The position numbers and the translations under genes are program-made. A stretch of DNA of 64,000 nt from Rhodoplanes tepidamans (lineage in GTDB: Bacteria > Pseudomonadota > Alphaproteobacteria > Rhizobiales > Xanthobacteraceae): assembly GCF_030813915.1 (NCBI RefSeq), contig NZ_JAUSUJ010000018.1, positions 1-64,000 of the forward strand. Reading direction: 5' to 3'. The notes below the pieces were generated by a model, which saw only the letters and a program-made list of their open reading frames with translations, did not search any database and had not been told where the DNA came from. The stretch's first letter is position 1; each line of letters begins with the position of its first letter. Positions 34,904 to 45,808 of the stretch are shown here, piece by piece.

Positions 34904-35350
34904 TCAGTCGGTTTCCGGAACCTGCATCACGGCGAAGAACAGGCCGAGCTGCCGGATCGCGTTGGCGAAGCCTTCGTAGTTGACCGGCTTGGTGATGTAG
35001 ACATTGGCGCCGAGGTCGTAGCAGCGCTGGATCTCGCGGGCGTCGTCCGTGGTGGTGAGGACGACGACGGGCGAGCGCCGGGTGTGCTGGTTCGACTTCA
35101 GCTTCTCCAGGATGTCGATGCCGGTCATGTCCGGCAGGTTGAGGTCGAGCAGGATGAGGAGCTGCCGCCGTGCGCTCACCTCGCCGGAGCCGTCCTCGCC
35201 GAGCAGATAGGCGAGCGCCTCGGTGCCGTTGGTGAACGGCAGGATCTCGTTGTTCACGCCGGCGCGGCGGATGTTCTTCTCGATCAGGCGGGCGTGCCCC
35301 TCGTCGTCCTCGATCATCACGATCCGGACCGGCCTCGCATTCTGGTTCAC
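34904..35350 (-). CDS. Stand-alone response regulator (Rcp1-like single receiver)
   Basis: The 148-residue protein is a single CheY-like receiver with the acidic pair at EDDEGH, phosphorylatable Asp about 69 (LLDLNLPDMTG), the TTTDD switch threonine and the conserved lysine in YITKPVNYEGF. The insertion before the phospho-Asp and the long C-terminal helix resemble Rcp1-type receivers paired with sensor kinases. No output domain is present, so it probably relays phosphate between the CHASE3 kinase (whose stop overlaps its start) and the hybrid kinase downstream. Confidence 0.92.
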   Translation of the reverse strand: MNQNARPVRIVMIEDDEGHARLIEKNIRRAGVNNEILPFTNGTEALAYLLGEDGSGEVSARRQLLILLDLNLPDMTGIDILEKLKSNQHTRRSPVVVLTTTDDAREIQRCYDLGANVYITKPVNYEGFANAIRQLGLFFAVMQVPETD

Positions 35351-36852
35351 GTCGGTTCACTCCCGGCGGTGCGGGCGACCTGGCGCAGGTCGCGCGGCAG
35401 ATTGAGTCTCATGGTGGTGCCGCGTCCGACCTCGGACGCGAGCGTGACGTCGCCGCCCAGGTTGCGCACCATGGCGCGGACGTGAGCGAGGCCGATGCCC
35501 TCGCCCGGCTGGTCCTGGGCCCCGGAGCGGCGGAACAGGTCGAACACGCGCTCGTGGTCCTGCGGGGCGATGCCGCGGCCGTTGTCCTCGACCTCGACCA
35601 GGATGCGCTGGCCCGGCTCCGGCCTGGCCCGGATCGCGATGCGGATCGGGCGGTCGGGGCTGCGGTACTTCACGGCGTTGTCGAGGAGATTTCCGAACAC
35701 CTGCTCGAGCGCCAGCCGGTCCGACACGACGGACGGCAGGTCGGGGGCGAGCGTCACCTCGCCGCCCGCCTCCACGACCTGATGCTGGATGCTCTCGGCC
35801 GCCGCCGACAGCAGCGCGCCGAGCTCGACGCGCTCCGGCCGCAGGGTGCGCCGCCCTTCGCGCGAGAGCTTGAGGATGGCGTTGATCAGGCCGTCCATCT
35901 TGCGGGTGGAGGAGCGGATGAAGCCGATCGCCTCCGGCGCGTCCTCGACGGCGGCGAGCCGGGCCTCCCCGGCGAGCGGATCGTCGGCCGGCACGCCGGC
36001 CTTCTCGAACCAGGCCCGGATCGCGCCGAGGCTCGCCTCCAGCTCGCTGGTGAACCCCATGATGTTGACGAGCGGCGCCCGCAGGTCGTGGGTGACGATG
36101 TAGGCGAAGCGCTGGATCTCGTCGTTGGCGCGGCCGAGGTCCGCCGTGCGCTCGGCGACGCGCTGCTCCAGGCCGGCGTTGAGGGCCCGCACCTCCTCCT
36201 GGGCGGCGACGAGCTGGCGGGTGTAGACGGTCGCCATCCAGGCGGCGGCGGCGACCACGCCGACGATGACCAGGGCACCGAGAAGCGTCACCCAGATGAG
36301 CCACGAGATGGTGCCGTACTGGTGCCTCACCGCGTCGCCGATGCGGTCCTCGGCGCCGCGGATCAGCCGGTCGAAGATGCCGCGCGCCTCCTCCATCAGG
36401 GCGCGGCCGCGATCGCTGCGCACGATCGCCACCGCGTCGTCGCGGCGTCCGGCCCGCACGAGGTCGATGGTGTCCTGCATCTCGGCGATCTTGGCGTCGA
36501 TGATCTCGGCGATGCGGGCGACCGGAGCGGCCAGCGACGGATCGCCGGAAAGACGTTCCCGCACGAGCTCGAGCTGGGCGGCGAGCTGGCGCCGCGCCTG
36601 CTCGTAGGGCGCCAGATAGGCGTCCTCTGCGGTCAGCAGGAACCCGCGCTGTCCCGTCTCGGTATCCTGGAGCAGGCTCCTCAGGTCGACCAGCGCGGCG
36701 CGCTGCAGTCGGACCGCGACCGACAGATCCGAATAGGTGCGCGCCTCGCTCACCAGCCACAACGTCGTGCCGACGATCGCGAGCAGCGCCGCGAGCCCGA
36801 CCAGGAAGGCTGCGACGGTCGAGCGGATGAGGGCGAATTTCGATATCGGCAT
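35347..36852 (-). CDS. CHASE3-domain sensor histidine kinase
   Basis: The 501-residue membrane kinase has a first membrane segment (about 10-33), a periplasmic four-helix CHASE3 domain (about 36-175, with the DTETGQRGFLLTAEDAYL hallmark), and a second membrane segment (about 185-208). A coiled-coil linker, HisKA (ivTHDLRAPLVNIMGF) and an ATPase domain (GNLLDNAVKY, VEDNGRGI, GEGIGLAHV) follow. It overlaps the following receiver gene by four bases. It is probably the input of a phosphorelay; the stimulus cannot be told. Confidence 0.92.
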   Translation of the reverse strand: MPISKFALIRSTVAAFLVGLAALLAIVGTTLWLVSEARTYSDLSVAVRLQRAALVDLRSLLQDTETGQRGFLLTAEDAYLAPYEQARRQLAAQLELVRERLSGDPSLAAPVARIAEIIDAKIAEMQDTIDLVRAGRRDDAVAIVRSDRGRALMEEARGIFDRLIRGAEDRIGDAVRHQYGTISWLIWVTLLGALVIVGVVAAAAWMATVYTRQLVAAQEEVRALNAGLEQRVAERTADLGRANDEIQRFAYIVTHDLRAPLVNIMGFTSELEASLGAIRAWFEKAGVPADDPLAGEARLAAVEDAPEAIGFIRSSTRKMDGLINAILKLSREGRRTLRPERVELGALLSAAAESIQHQVVEAGGEVTLAPDLPSVVSDRLALEQVFGNLLDNAVKYRSPDRPIRIAIRARPEPGQRILVEVEDNGRGIAPQDHERVFDLFRRSGAQDQPGEGIGLAHVRAMVRNLGGDVTLASEVGRGTTMRLNLPRDLRQVARTAGSEPT

Positions 36853-37183
36853 TCAGGACTTCGGCAGCGACTTGGGGCGACGACCTCGTCGCGGCGATCG
36901 GCTTTCATATAGGCGCTCGCATCCGCGGCGCGAAGAGCTGAGCGCGCCCTGATCGAGCCGGGCGAGCCGAATCGCCGCGAGGTCCGGACCTCGCACTATC
37001 GTCGTACCGCCATCAGGAGAGCGGACGTTCGGCGGGCCGGCGATCGAGGCCCGGGCGACGCCGGATCGCAGCGGCACGAGGCGCGTGTCCGACCACCCGG
37101 ACGGCGGCGAGCGGCGCCCCGGCCGACGGTCCGCGAAGCCGCCGGCCCGGCGGAGGACGGGCGACGTCGCCCTGTCGGCGGCC
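36853..37183. other. Intergenic region between the CHASE3 kinase and the transglycosylase
   Basis: GC-rich, with no supported gene. It should hold the promoter of the minus-strand kinase operon, but no clear -35/-10 pair, operator or terminator was recognised. Confidence 0.4.
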
Positions 37184-38014
37184 TCACTCGGTCAGCCGCT
37201 CGGCGAACAGCACCATGGTCTTGCGGTAGATGACCGACCGGTTCCACTCGCGCATCACCTCGAAGTTCCGGGTGCCCTCGCCGAACGGGGCGCCGGGCTG
37301 CCAGCCGTTGACCTTGAGGAGATTGGCCGTGGAGGCCAGCACGTCCGGGATGCTGTGGCGCAGGTCGACATGGCCGTTGCCGTCGTAGTCGACGCCGTAC
37401 TTGATGTAGGAGGACGGCAGGAACTGGGTCTGGCCGAGCTCGCCCGCATAGGCGCCGATCAGGTCGCGCAGCGGCAGGTCGCCGCGCTGGAGGATCATCA
37501 GGGCGGCGATCAGCTCGCCCTGGAACAGCTCGGTGCGGCGGCAGTCGTGCGCCAGCGTCGCGATGGTGCGGATCACCGGGAGCTTGCCCATGTCGCCGGT
37601 GCCATTGTCGCTCTCCAGCGTCCAGATCGCCATCAGGAGCTCCTTCGGCACGCCGAACTGGCGCTCGACCCGGCCGAGCAGCGCCGCGTGCTTCTGCAGC
37701 AGCGTGCGGGCACGCTTGATGCGGGCCGGCACGATGCGGGTCGCGGCGTACTCCTCGAAGCTCTTCTTGAACGTGTAGCGCTGGCGCCGGTCGAAGTTCA
37801 GCACGGCGGGATCGGAGGTCACGCCGGCGAAGGCCTGGTCGACCACGGCGCGCGACACGCCGGCGGCCTGCGCCTCGCGCCCGATGGCGGCCAGGAACGT
37901 GCCGAAGTCGCCGCCGCACTGGGCCGCGGAGGCCGGCGCCGCGGCGAACGGCGCCGCGAGAGCGAGCAGGCAGGCGAGCGCCACGCGGCGCGCCGAACAG
38001 GTTCCAAGAGCCAT
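37184..38014 (-). CDS. Lytic murein transglycosylase, MltB-like (SLT_2)
   Basis: The 276-residue protein starts with a signal peptide (ARRVALACLLALAAPFAAAPASA). It has the MltB-type core with the catalytic glutamate in LMAIWTLESDNGTGDMG, then AYAGELGQTQFLPSSYIKYGVDYDG in parts and an IPDVLASTANLLKVNGW segment. These enzymes cleave peptidoglycan glycan strands in the periplasm. No C-terminal peptidoglycan-binding domain is present. The start at 38014 is preferred over 38041 because the signal begins there and GGGGATCGGA precedes it. Confidence 0.92.
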   Translation of the reverse strand: MALGTCSARRVALACLLALAAPFAAAPASAAQCGGDFGTFLAAIGREAQAAGVSRAVVDQAFAGVTSDPAVLNFDRRQRYTFKKSFEEYAATRIVPARIKRARTLLQKHAALLGRVERQFGVPKELLMAIWTLESDNGTGDMGKLPVIRTIATLAHDCRRTELFQGELIAALMILQRGDLPLRDLIGAYAGELGQTQFLPSSYIKYGVDYDGNGHVDLRHSIPDVLASTANLLKVNGWQPGAPFGEGTRNFEVMREWNRSVIYRKTMVLFAERLTE

Positions 38015-38132
38015 TCCGATCCCCGAGTCGCGACCATCCATCGGGCGGAGTCATGGCACGCGGGTAAGGCGGGGAAAAGGCGGCGGAATCGTGCCGAAAC
38101 ACCGCTGTCGGACCGGCGCCCCCGCCGGCCGG

Positions 38133-38732
38133 TCAGCGAAGCTCGAGCTCCGAGAGCACCACGGCAAGCGCATCCGCGACCAGCGGGGCGACGCGACGAT
38201 CGGGGCCGAGCGCCGCGACGGTGGCGTAGCCGTCGGGCGACGGCTCCCGGTGGACATGCGTCACCAGCCGCACCGCGTCGATCACCCACAGCTCGGCGAT
38301 GCCGAACCCCGCATAGAGCGCCGCCTTGCGCCCGAGATCGTAGCCGAGGCTGGAATCGGCGATCTCGACGACCAGCTTCGCCGTGCCGGCCCCGAGCCCC
38401 CTGATGCCGCTCGCCCTGGGATAGAAGACGAAATCCGGCTCCAGATAGGTGTCGACGGTCAGCCGGAAGGTCGTCTCGGTCACCATCATCAGGTCGTCCG
38501 GCAGCCGCCGCGCCCAGTGCACGGTCAGCGCCGCCTTCAGCATCTCGTGCTGGTTGCCCTTGGCGGACATCGGCACGATCTCCCCGCCGATCAGCTCGAT
38601 GCGCTCGTCCTCGGCGATGATGCCCTTGGCCGTCATCTCCTCGATCTCGGCGACGGTGAATCGCCGCCGTGGCAGACCCTCGGCGGCGTTGGTGACGGGC
38701 GACAGACCGGGCGGACGAAAGGCCTCGTTCAT
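38133..38732 (-). CDS. Uma2-family putative endonuclease (DUF820)
   Basis: The 199-residue protein has the Uma2 layout: RRFTVAEIEEMTAKGII near the start, RIELIGGEIVPMSAKGNQHE, YLEPDFVFYPR, then LVVEIADSSLGYDLGRKAALYAGFGIAELWVID in parts. The PD and E-V/I-S pattern with the following lysine is a PD-(D/E)XK nuclease-like core. Biological role is generally unknown; such genes are abundant and often accessory. It is transcribed away from the DUF1330 gene. Confidence 0.88.
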   Translation of the reverse strand: MNEAFRPPGLSPVTNAAEGLPRRRFTVAEIEEMTAKGIIAEDERIELIGGEIVPMSAKGNQHEMLKAALTVHWARRLPDDLMMVTETTFRLTVDTYLEPDFVFYPRASGIRGLGAGTAKLVVEIADSSLGYDLGRKAALYAGFGIAELWVIDAVRLVTHVHREPSPDGYATVAALGPDRRVAPLVADALAVVLSELELR

Positions 38733-38939
38733 GCGCGGCAGGATAGCACGGGCGGAACGGCGCACGAAGCCGGCGGCCGGCTCGCCGACTCCGGCGGGAC
38801 CGGGGCCGCGGGGTGGCATCGCCGCCCTTGCATCCGGGTCGCGCCAGCCCCGCGCGGTACCCCGCTGCCCCGCGCCCCGCGCATGCTCTAGGGTGCCGGC
38901 CCCGGCGACGCCGCGTCGCCATTCCCGGACGGAGCCACC

Positions 38940-39233
38940 ATGCCGAAGGGCTACTGGGTCACCACCTATCGCACCATCAACGATCCGGCCAAGGTCGCCG
39001 CCTATGCGGCGCTGGCCGGACCGGTGATGGCGGAGTTCGGCTGCCGCTATCTCTGCCGCGGCCCCGCCGCCGTCGCCCACGAGGCCGGCGTGAAGGAGCG
39101 CGTCGTGGTCGGCGAGTTCCCGAGCCTCGAAGCCGCCATCGCCTGCCACGACAGCCCCGGCTACCAGAAGGCCCTCGACGTCCTCGCCGACGGCGCCGTG
39201 CGCGACATGCGCTTCGTCGAAGGGGTGGAGTGA
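38940..39233 (+). CDS. DUF1330 family protein
   Basis: A 97-residue ferredoxin-like (dimeric alpha/beta barrel) protein with the typical start PKGYWVTTYRTINDPAKVAAY and the end VVGEFPSLEAAIACHDSPGYQKAL in parts. Molecular function of the family is unknown; the fold is shared with small monooxygenases and dehalogenase-like enzymes. It stands alone, divergent from the Uma2 gene. Confidence 0.9.
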   Translation: MPKGYWVTTYRTINDPAKVAAYAALAGPVMAEFGCRYLCRGPAAVAHEAGVKERVVVGEFPSLEAAIACHDSPGYQKALDVLADGAVRDMRFVEGVE

Positions 39234-39370
39234 GGGGGCCGCTCGAACGGCCCCCGGCACGCGGGCCGAGGCAGAGCGGCTTCGCTCCGCGTCTCTCCTC
39301 GTGGTGAGGAGCGATCCGCAGGATCGCGTCTCGAACCATGCGGCCGAGGCGCACTGGTCCGCCACGTCCC

Positions 39371-39410
39371 CGTCATGGCCGCGCCCGGCGCGGCCATCCA
39401 CGTCGTTCAC
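39371..39410. repeat. Half copy of a family A palindromic repeat
   Basis: Cgtcatggccgcgcccggcg followed by cggccatccacgtcgttcacg matches the left arm of family A. The inverted right arm is missing, so the copy looks truncated. Confidence 0.6.
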
Positions 39411-39413
39411 GCC

Positions 39414-40820
39414 TCACGTCTTCGGCGTGTGGCTTCGGGGCGGGGAACGCGAACTGCGTAAGGCAGACAGCCCGTCCGATCCAGATCCGTGCCGCGACAG
39501 GACGGCGGTCCCCCCGCAGGCCGCCGCGAGTCCGACCCAGTACGCGGCGATATCCCGCCAGTCGAAGGTCCGGCCGAGAAGAAGGGCGCCGACCGTGCCG
39601 GCACGAAACCGGTCGAGCCAGTCGACGTGGAGGAGCTGACTGAACTCCACACCGGCGGCGAGAACGGCAGAGGCAACCGCGATGGTCCTCAGGCGCGCCA
39701 ACGGCAGGATCGCCGCGACGACGAAGAACACCATCGAGCCCCACAGAATCGATCCACCATACTTGGCTACGACCGGCGGCAATCCGAGTTCGGGACTGCG
39801 CCATGTCAGACCGGCGAGGATGACGACGACAGCGGCCGTGGCGTAGGCCACCCGCAGCCGCCACGGCTCCGGTACCGAGCCCCGGCGGTCGTCGGCCGGC
39901 GGCGGCGCCACACGCCTCCCAGGCCGACGTTCAGCCCGGTCCTTCGGTGTCTTGATCACGGCGACGAGCGTGTAGCTGATGATCAGCAGCAGGAACCACG
40001 ATCCGAACTTCCCGGCGCTCACCATGGACCAGCCGTCGCGCTGGTTCGGATACATCCAGGTCTTCGTGAAGGTGCCGATGTTCTCGGCGAGCCAGATGAA
40101 GGCGGTGACGAGCAGGAGCCCCAGAAGCAGCGGCATGGAGCGGCGCGACCGCCAGTTGACGAAGTAGACCCGGGTGCGCGCGAACAGTACGGCGGCGGCG
40201 GCAAACAGCAGCCAGCGCGCATCGACGACATAGTGATGCAGGAAGAAGTTGGCGTAGATCGCGACGCTCAAGGCGGCGAGCCAGGCCAGCCGCGGGTGGG
40301 CGTCGAACTCGAAATGGAAAAGCGTCCAGGCACGGCACAGATAGCTGCCGATGCAGGAATACATGAACCCCGAGAACAGCGGTACGCCGGCGATGCGGAA
40401 AAACGCCGCCTCGGGATATATCCACGAGCCGACCGACGTCTTGAAGATCTCCATCACGGTGCCGACCACGTGATAGGCGAAGACGACCTTCGCCTCCTCG
40501 ACGGTCTCCAACCGGAGCACGAGCAGAAGCACCTGGATCGTGAGCGCCGCCAGGAACAGGAAGTCATAGCGGGACAAGGGCGCGCTGGCTGGATACGCGT
40601 AATGCGTGGCCAGCAGGAGAAAGACCATCAGTCCGCCGAACAGGCAGGCCCAGGCCTGCTTCATACCAAAGCGGACGAGCTCGTAGAGGACGGCCGTCGC
40701 CGGCCGCTTCGCCATCCTGTACGCGATCGCTCGTTCCGCACCGACGAAGCGGTGGAGCGCCGGCCAAGCCGCCGCGCCGCTCCTGCGCGTGGCCAGCTCC
40801 CGCGTACGATCGTCGTTCAC
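39414..40820 (-). CDS. Polytopic membrane protein: DUF817-like domain fused to a DUF2809-like domain
   Basis: The protein (468 residues from the GTG at 40820) has about a dozen membrane segments. Residues about 45-310 look like DUF817 (FGMKQAWACLFGGLMVFLL; HVVGTVMEIFKTSVGSWIYPE in parts; WMYPNQRDGWSMVS). After a charged linker (about 312-340), residues about 345-440 resemble DUF2809 (LGLPPVVAKYGGSILWGSMV; GVEFSQLLHVDWLDRFR). Both families are uncharacterised and I know them as separate proteins, so the fusion is of interest. The start is uncertain: the GTG has GGTGGGA upstream, and a longer frame begins at 40859. The family names come from memory. Confidence 0.75.
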   Translation of the reverse strand: MNDDRTRELATRRSGAAAWPALHRFVGAERAIAYRMAKRPATAVLYELVRFGMKQAWACLFGGLMVFLLLATHYAYPASAPLSRYDFLFLAALTIQVLLLVLRLETVEEAKVVFAYHVVGTVMEIFKTSVGSWIYPEAAFFRIAGVPLFSGFMYSCIGSYLCRAWTLFHFEFDAHPRLAWLAALSVAIYANFFLHHYVVDARWLLFAAAAVLFARTRVYFVNWRSRRSMPLLLGLLLVTAFIWLAENIGTFTKTWMYPNQRDGWSMVSAGKFGSWFLLLIISYTLVAVIKTPKDRAERRPGRRVAPPPADDRRGSVPEPWRLRVAYATAAVVVILAGLTWRSPELGLPPVVAKYGGSILWGSMVFFVVAAILPLARLRTIAVASAVLAAGVEFSQLLHVDWLDRFRAGTVGALLLGRTFDWRDIAAYWVGLAAACGGTAVLSRHGSGSDGLSALRSSRSPPRSHTPKT

Positions 40821-40863
40821 GTTCCCACCACAAAGACCGCCGGACGCTTCCTGCAGCACGAGA

Positions 40864-41016
40864 TCAGGCGTCGAGCGGCACTGCTACGGTTTCCGCCATC
40901 GGCGCGTCGAGCGTCGGCGCGTCGGCCGCCGCCGGGATCTCGTCGCCATGGCCGCTCCACACCGCGGCCTCGGCATGCCACACGGCCGCGATGGTGACGA
41001 TCACGGGCTTCGACAT
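40864..41016 (-). pseudogene. Possible remnant of a DUF1902 (HicB-like) protein
   Basis: A 50-residue frame (AGGGGA before the ATG) reads [19 protein letters not shown], then GDEIPAAADAPTLDAPMAETV. This resembles the DUF1902 strand pattern (V-x-W-x-x-E-A-x-V-W ... D-I-P-G-L-x-x-E-A-x-T-L). The Gly-Leu after the proline is missing and the usual C-terminal part is absent. It may be a decayed antitoxin-like gene or a small real gene. Confidence 0.35.
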
Positions 41017-41072
41017 GTTCGAATCCCCTCGCGTGGCTTGCCGATCGCCCTCGCGTCCGTCGCTCTCTCGCA

Positions 41073-41151
41073 GGGTGGGCAAGGCGAAGCGTGCCCACCG
41101 CATCAATGCTCCCGACCGCGTGGGCACGGCGCTGCGCGCCTTTGCCCACCC
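41073..41151. repeat. Inverted repeat downstream of rpoD, family E
   Basis: Gggtgggcaaggcgaagcgt with gcccacc at the left is mirrored by cgtgggcacggcgctgcgcg with cctttgcccaccc at the right. It follows the rpoD stop by 16 bases and could serve as an rpoD terminator or RNA-stabilising hairpin. Confidence 0.7.
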
Positions 41152-41167
41152 AACCTGAGCGACCCGC

Positions 41168-43297
<2,130 letters not shown>

Positions 43298-43650
43298 GAG
43301 TTCTCCTGAAGCCGCGCTCTCGCCCAGACCGCCTCGTGTACCCGCCGTCACGTCACCGACGGCCACATCGACGCCTGGCGACCGCTCGTCGCCGCCGTGC
43401 CCGGGGCCGTCCGCCCCGGTGCGGCGTCACCGCACCTCACCTGCTCGATCCGATCGAACCTTCGCACCGAAACCTTGCAAGAACAGAAACCTTGCAAGAC
43501 GAGAAACTTGCAGGATCCCAAGCCTTACACGTCCCGCGCCCGGCCTGCCGGCCGCACCGGTTCGCAAAAACGTTCTCTCCGCGTCGCCCCGCCTGCCGCG
43601 TCGCCCCGCCTGCCACGGACCGGCGGGCGTGCCCGCGGCCGCAATCCCCT
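43298..43650. other. dnaG-rpoD intergenic region with tandem TTGCAA repeats
   Basis: No gene is supported. At 43468-43513 three near-identical units, each centred on the self-complementary TTGCAA (43475-43480, 43492-43497 and TTGCAG at 43508-43513), are spaced 17 and 16 bases apart with a shared GAAACCTTGCAAGA context. Direct gccgcgtcgccccgcct repeats follow near 43580-43610. The rpoD promoter should lie in this region. Confidence 0.6.
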
Positions 43651-45654
43651 CTAGAGCCCCCGCGTCGGCCGGCCGGACAGGGCCCCGAAGCCCTCGATCG
43701 AGGCCTCGGTCCCCTCGATCGCGGCGAGGCGGCCCTGAACATCCCGCAACCACGCATAATTGCGCTCGCTGGGCTCGTCACCCAGCGCGCGCTCGGCCTC
43801 TTTGAGTTCCTTATTTAGCGTCCGGTTCTTATGATGCAAGGTGAGAACGTGACGCCACCAGGGCCGGACGTCCTCCGGGGCGGCGCCGAGCCGGGCCGGC
43901 CAGTCCGACACATGGGTGAGAGCGGCCTCGATGCGCTCCACCAGCCCGCCGAGGTCGCGGGCGAGCACCGCGGCGCGCACCGCCGCCGCCTCGCTCGCCT
44001 CCTCGCCCGCGGCATGGACGTCGGCATGGACCTCCTCGCGGGCCGCCATCACGTCGAGGATCGCCCGGCGCAGCCGGTCGGCGTCGGGATGGACGAGGTC
44101 GAGGGCGGCGAACTCCTCCGCATGGCCGTCCAGCAACCAGGGATGGTTGAGCACCGAGAGCACGATCAGGGCCTCGCGCGGCGGCAGCACGGCGCGGGCG
44201 CCGCGCACCAGCGGGCTGGTCGACATGCGCGGACTCAGCACCATCGGGGCGGGCTCCGGCCCGCCCGGCCGGCGGCCGGCTCCGCCGCGGGAGAAGCCCC
44301 GGCCGCGGCCGCCCCCCTTGAAGTCCGCCCTGAAGCCGCCGCCCGAGGCCCGGGCCGGGTAGCGGCCCGCCCCGCCGGCCGTCTCCGGCGACAGCAGCCC
44401 GCGCAGCCGGGCGCCGAGATCGGCCCGGTAGTATTTCCGCACCGACTCGTTGGCGATCCCGCCCAGCATGGCGTCCAGCCGCGCCTCCAGGCCGGCCCGC
44501 CGCTCCGGCGTGTCGAACCGGCCGGCCTCGGTCTCGCGCATCCACAGGATGTCGGCGAGCGGCCGGGCGGCGGCCAGCACGTCGGCCATCGCGCCCTTGC
44601 CGCTCGCCCGGATCAGGTCGTCGGGGTCGTGCCCCTGCGGCAGGGTGGCGAAATACAGGCTCTTGCCCGGCTGCAGCAGCGGCAGGGCGAGATCGACGGC
44701 CCGGTAGGCGGCGCGGCGGCCGGCGGAGTCGCCGTCGAAGCACAGCACCGGCTCGTCGGCGATCTTCCACATCAGGGCGAGCTGGTCGGCGGTGAGCGAG
44801 GTGCCGAGCGGCGCCACCGTGCCGGGAAAGCCGGCCGTCACCATGGCGATGACGTCGACATAGCCCTCGACCGCGATCAGCGGCGCGCCGGCGTGGGCGG
44901 CGGCCCGCGCGGTCGCCCCGTTGTACAGGAGCCCGCCCTTGTGGAAGAGCGAGGTCTCGGGCGAGTTCAGGTATTTTGCGGAGACGTCCTTGTCGAGCGC
45001 CCGGCCCCCGAAGGCGACCACCCGGCCGCGCAGGTCGCCGATCGGGAACATCACCCGGTCGCGGAAGCGGTCGTACGGTACCGGGATGTCGTCGCCGGCG
45101 ACCAGCAGCCCGGCCTCGACCATGTCCTCCACCGACACGCCCTCGCGGCCCAGGTGCTCCTTGAGGGCGAAGCGGTCGGGCGGGGCGTAGCCGATGCGGA
45201 ACTTCTGCTGGGTCCCCGGATCGAGGCCGCGGTCGGCCAGGTAGCCGCGGGCGCGGGCGCCGGCCCGGCTCTGCAGCGCCGCCTCGAAATACTTCGCCGC
45301 CATCTCGACCACGTCGAGCAGGGTGCGGCTGTGGCGCGCCTGCTGGGCCGCCTCCGGCGTCGAGCGCGGCAGCGTCAGGCCGGCCGCCCCGGCGAGCCGC
45401 TCGACCGCCTCGGGGAACGAGAGCCCCTCGGTGGCCATCACGAAGTCGAAGATGTTGCCGTTCTTGCCGGACGAGAAGTCGAACCACATCCCCTTCGAAT
45501 CGTTGACGAAAAACGAGGGGGTCCGCTCCTTGTTGAAGGGCGAGAGGCCCTTCCATTCGCGCCCCGCCTTCTTCAGCTTGACGCGCCGCGACACCACCTC
45601 CGAGACCGGAAGGCGGGCGCGCAGATCGTCGAGGAACTCGGGCGGAAACCGCAT
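43651..45654 (-). CDS. dnaG: DNA primase DnaG (zinc-ligand-poor variant)
   Basis: The 667-residue primase lays down RNA primers at the replication fork. It has the N-terminal CHC2-like domain, the catalytic core and TOPRIM domain (PLIAVEGYVDVIAM, LCFDGDSAGRRAAYR), and a C-terminal helicase-interaction region. The zinc ribbon is altered: GLSPFNKERTPSF stands where most DnaG have a CPFH segment, and WFDFSSGKNGNIFDF where most have a CFGCG segment, so three of the usual ligands are gone. The overall length is normal and the frame intact, so it should be functional. Residues about 425-475 are Gly/Arg-rich. Confidence 0.96.
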   Translation of the reverse strand: MRFPPEFLDDLRARLPVSEVVSRRVKLKKAGREWKGLSPFNKERTPSFFVNDSKGMWFDFSSGKNGNIFDFVMATEGLSFPEAVERLAGAAGLTLPRSTPEAAQQARHSRTLLDVVEMAAKYFEAALQSRAGARARGYLADRGLDPGTQQKFRIGYAPPDRFALKEHLGREGVSVEDMVEAGLLVAGDDIPVPYDRFRDRVMFPIGDLRGRVVAFGGRALDKDVSAKYLNSPETSLFHKGGLLYNGATARAAAHAGAPLIAVEGYVDVIAMVTAGFPGTVAPLGTSLTADQLALMWKIADEPVLCFDGDSAGRRAAYRAVDLALPLLQPGKSLYFATLPQGHDPDDLIRASGKGAMADVLAAARPLADILWMRETEAGRFDTPERRAGLEARLDAMLGGIANESVRKYYRADLGARLRGLLSPETAGGAGRYPARASGGGFRADFKGGGRGRGFSRGGAGRRPGGPEPAPMVLSPRMSTSPLVRGARAVLPPREALIVLSVLNHPWLLDGHAEEFAALDLVHPDADRLRRAILDVMAAREEVHADVHAAGEEASEAAAVRAAVLARDLGGLVERIEAALTHVSDWPARLGAAPEDVRPWWRHVLTLHHKNRTLNKELKEAERALGDEPSERNYAWLRDVQGRLAAIEGTEASIEGFGALSGRPTRGL

Positions 45655-45808
45655 GGTGATTCGGGACCCTAGGCCGGCCGTGCCGCCAATATAAGGCGCC
45701 GCGCCGGGCGGCGACTCGGCCAGGGTTGCGAAGCCGGGTTGTCCCGGGTTTCCACAGGGGCGCGACCCGCGACGGGCGATGTGGCGAACGGCGCGTACCG
45801 CCCGCGCC

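Noticed and set aside
43468-43513. Short spaced repeats considered as a CRISPR array
   Set aside because: Units are only about 14 bases with 2-3 base spacers and there are no cas genes; they look like a regulatory repeat.
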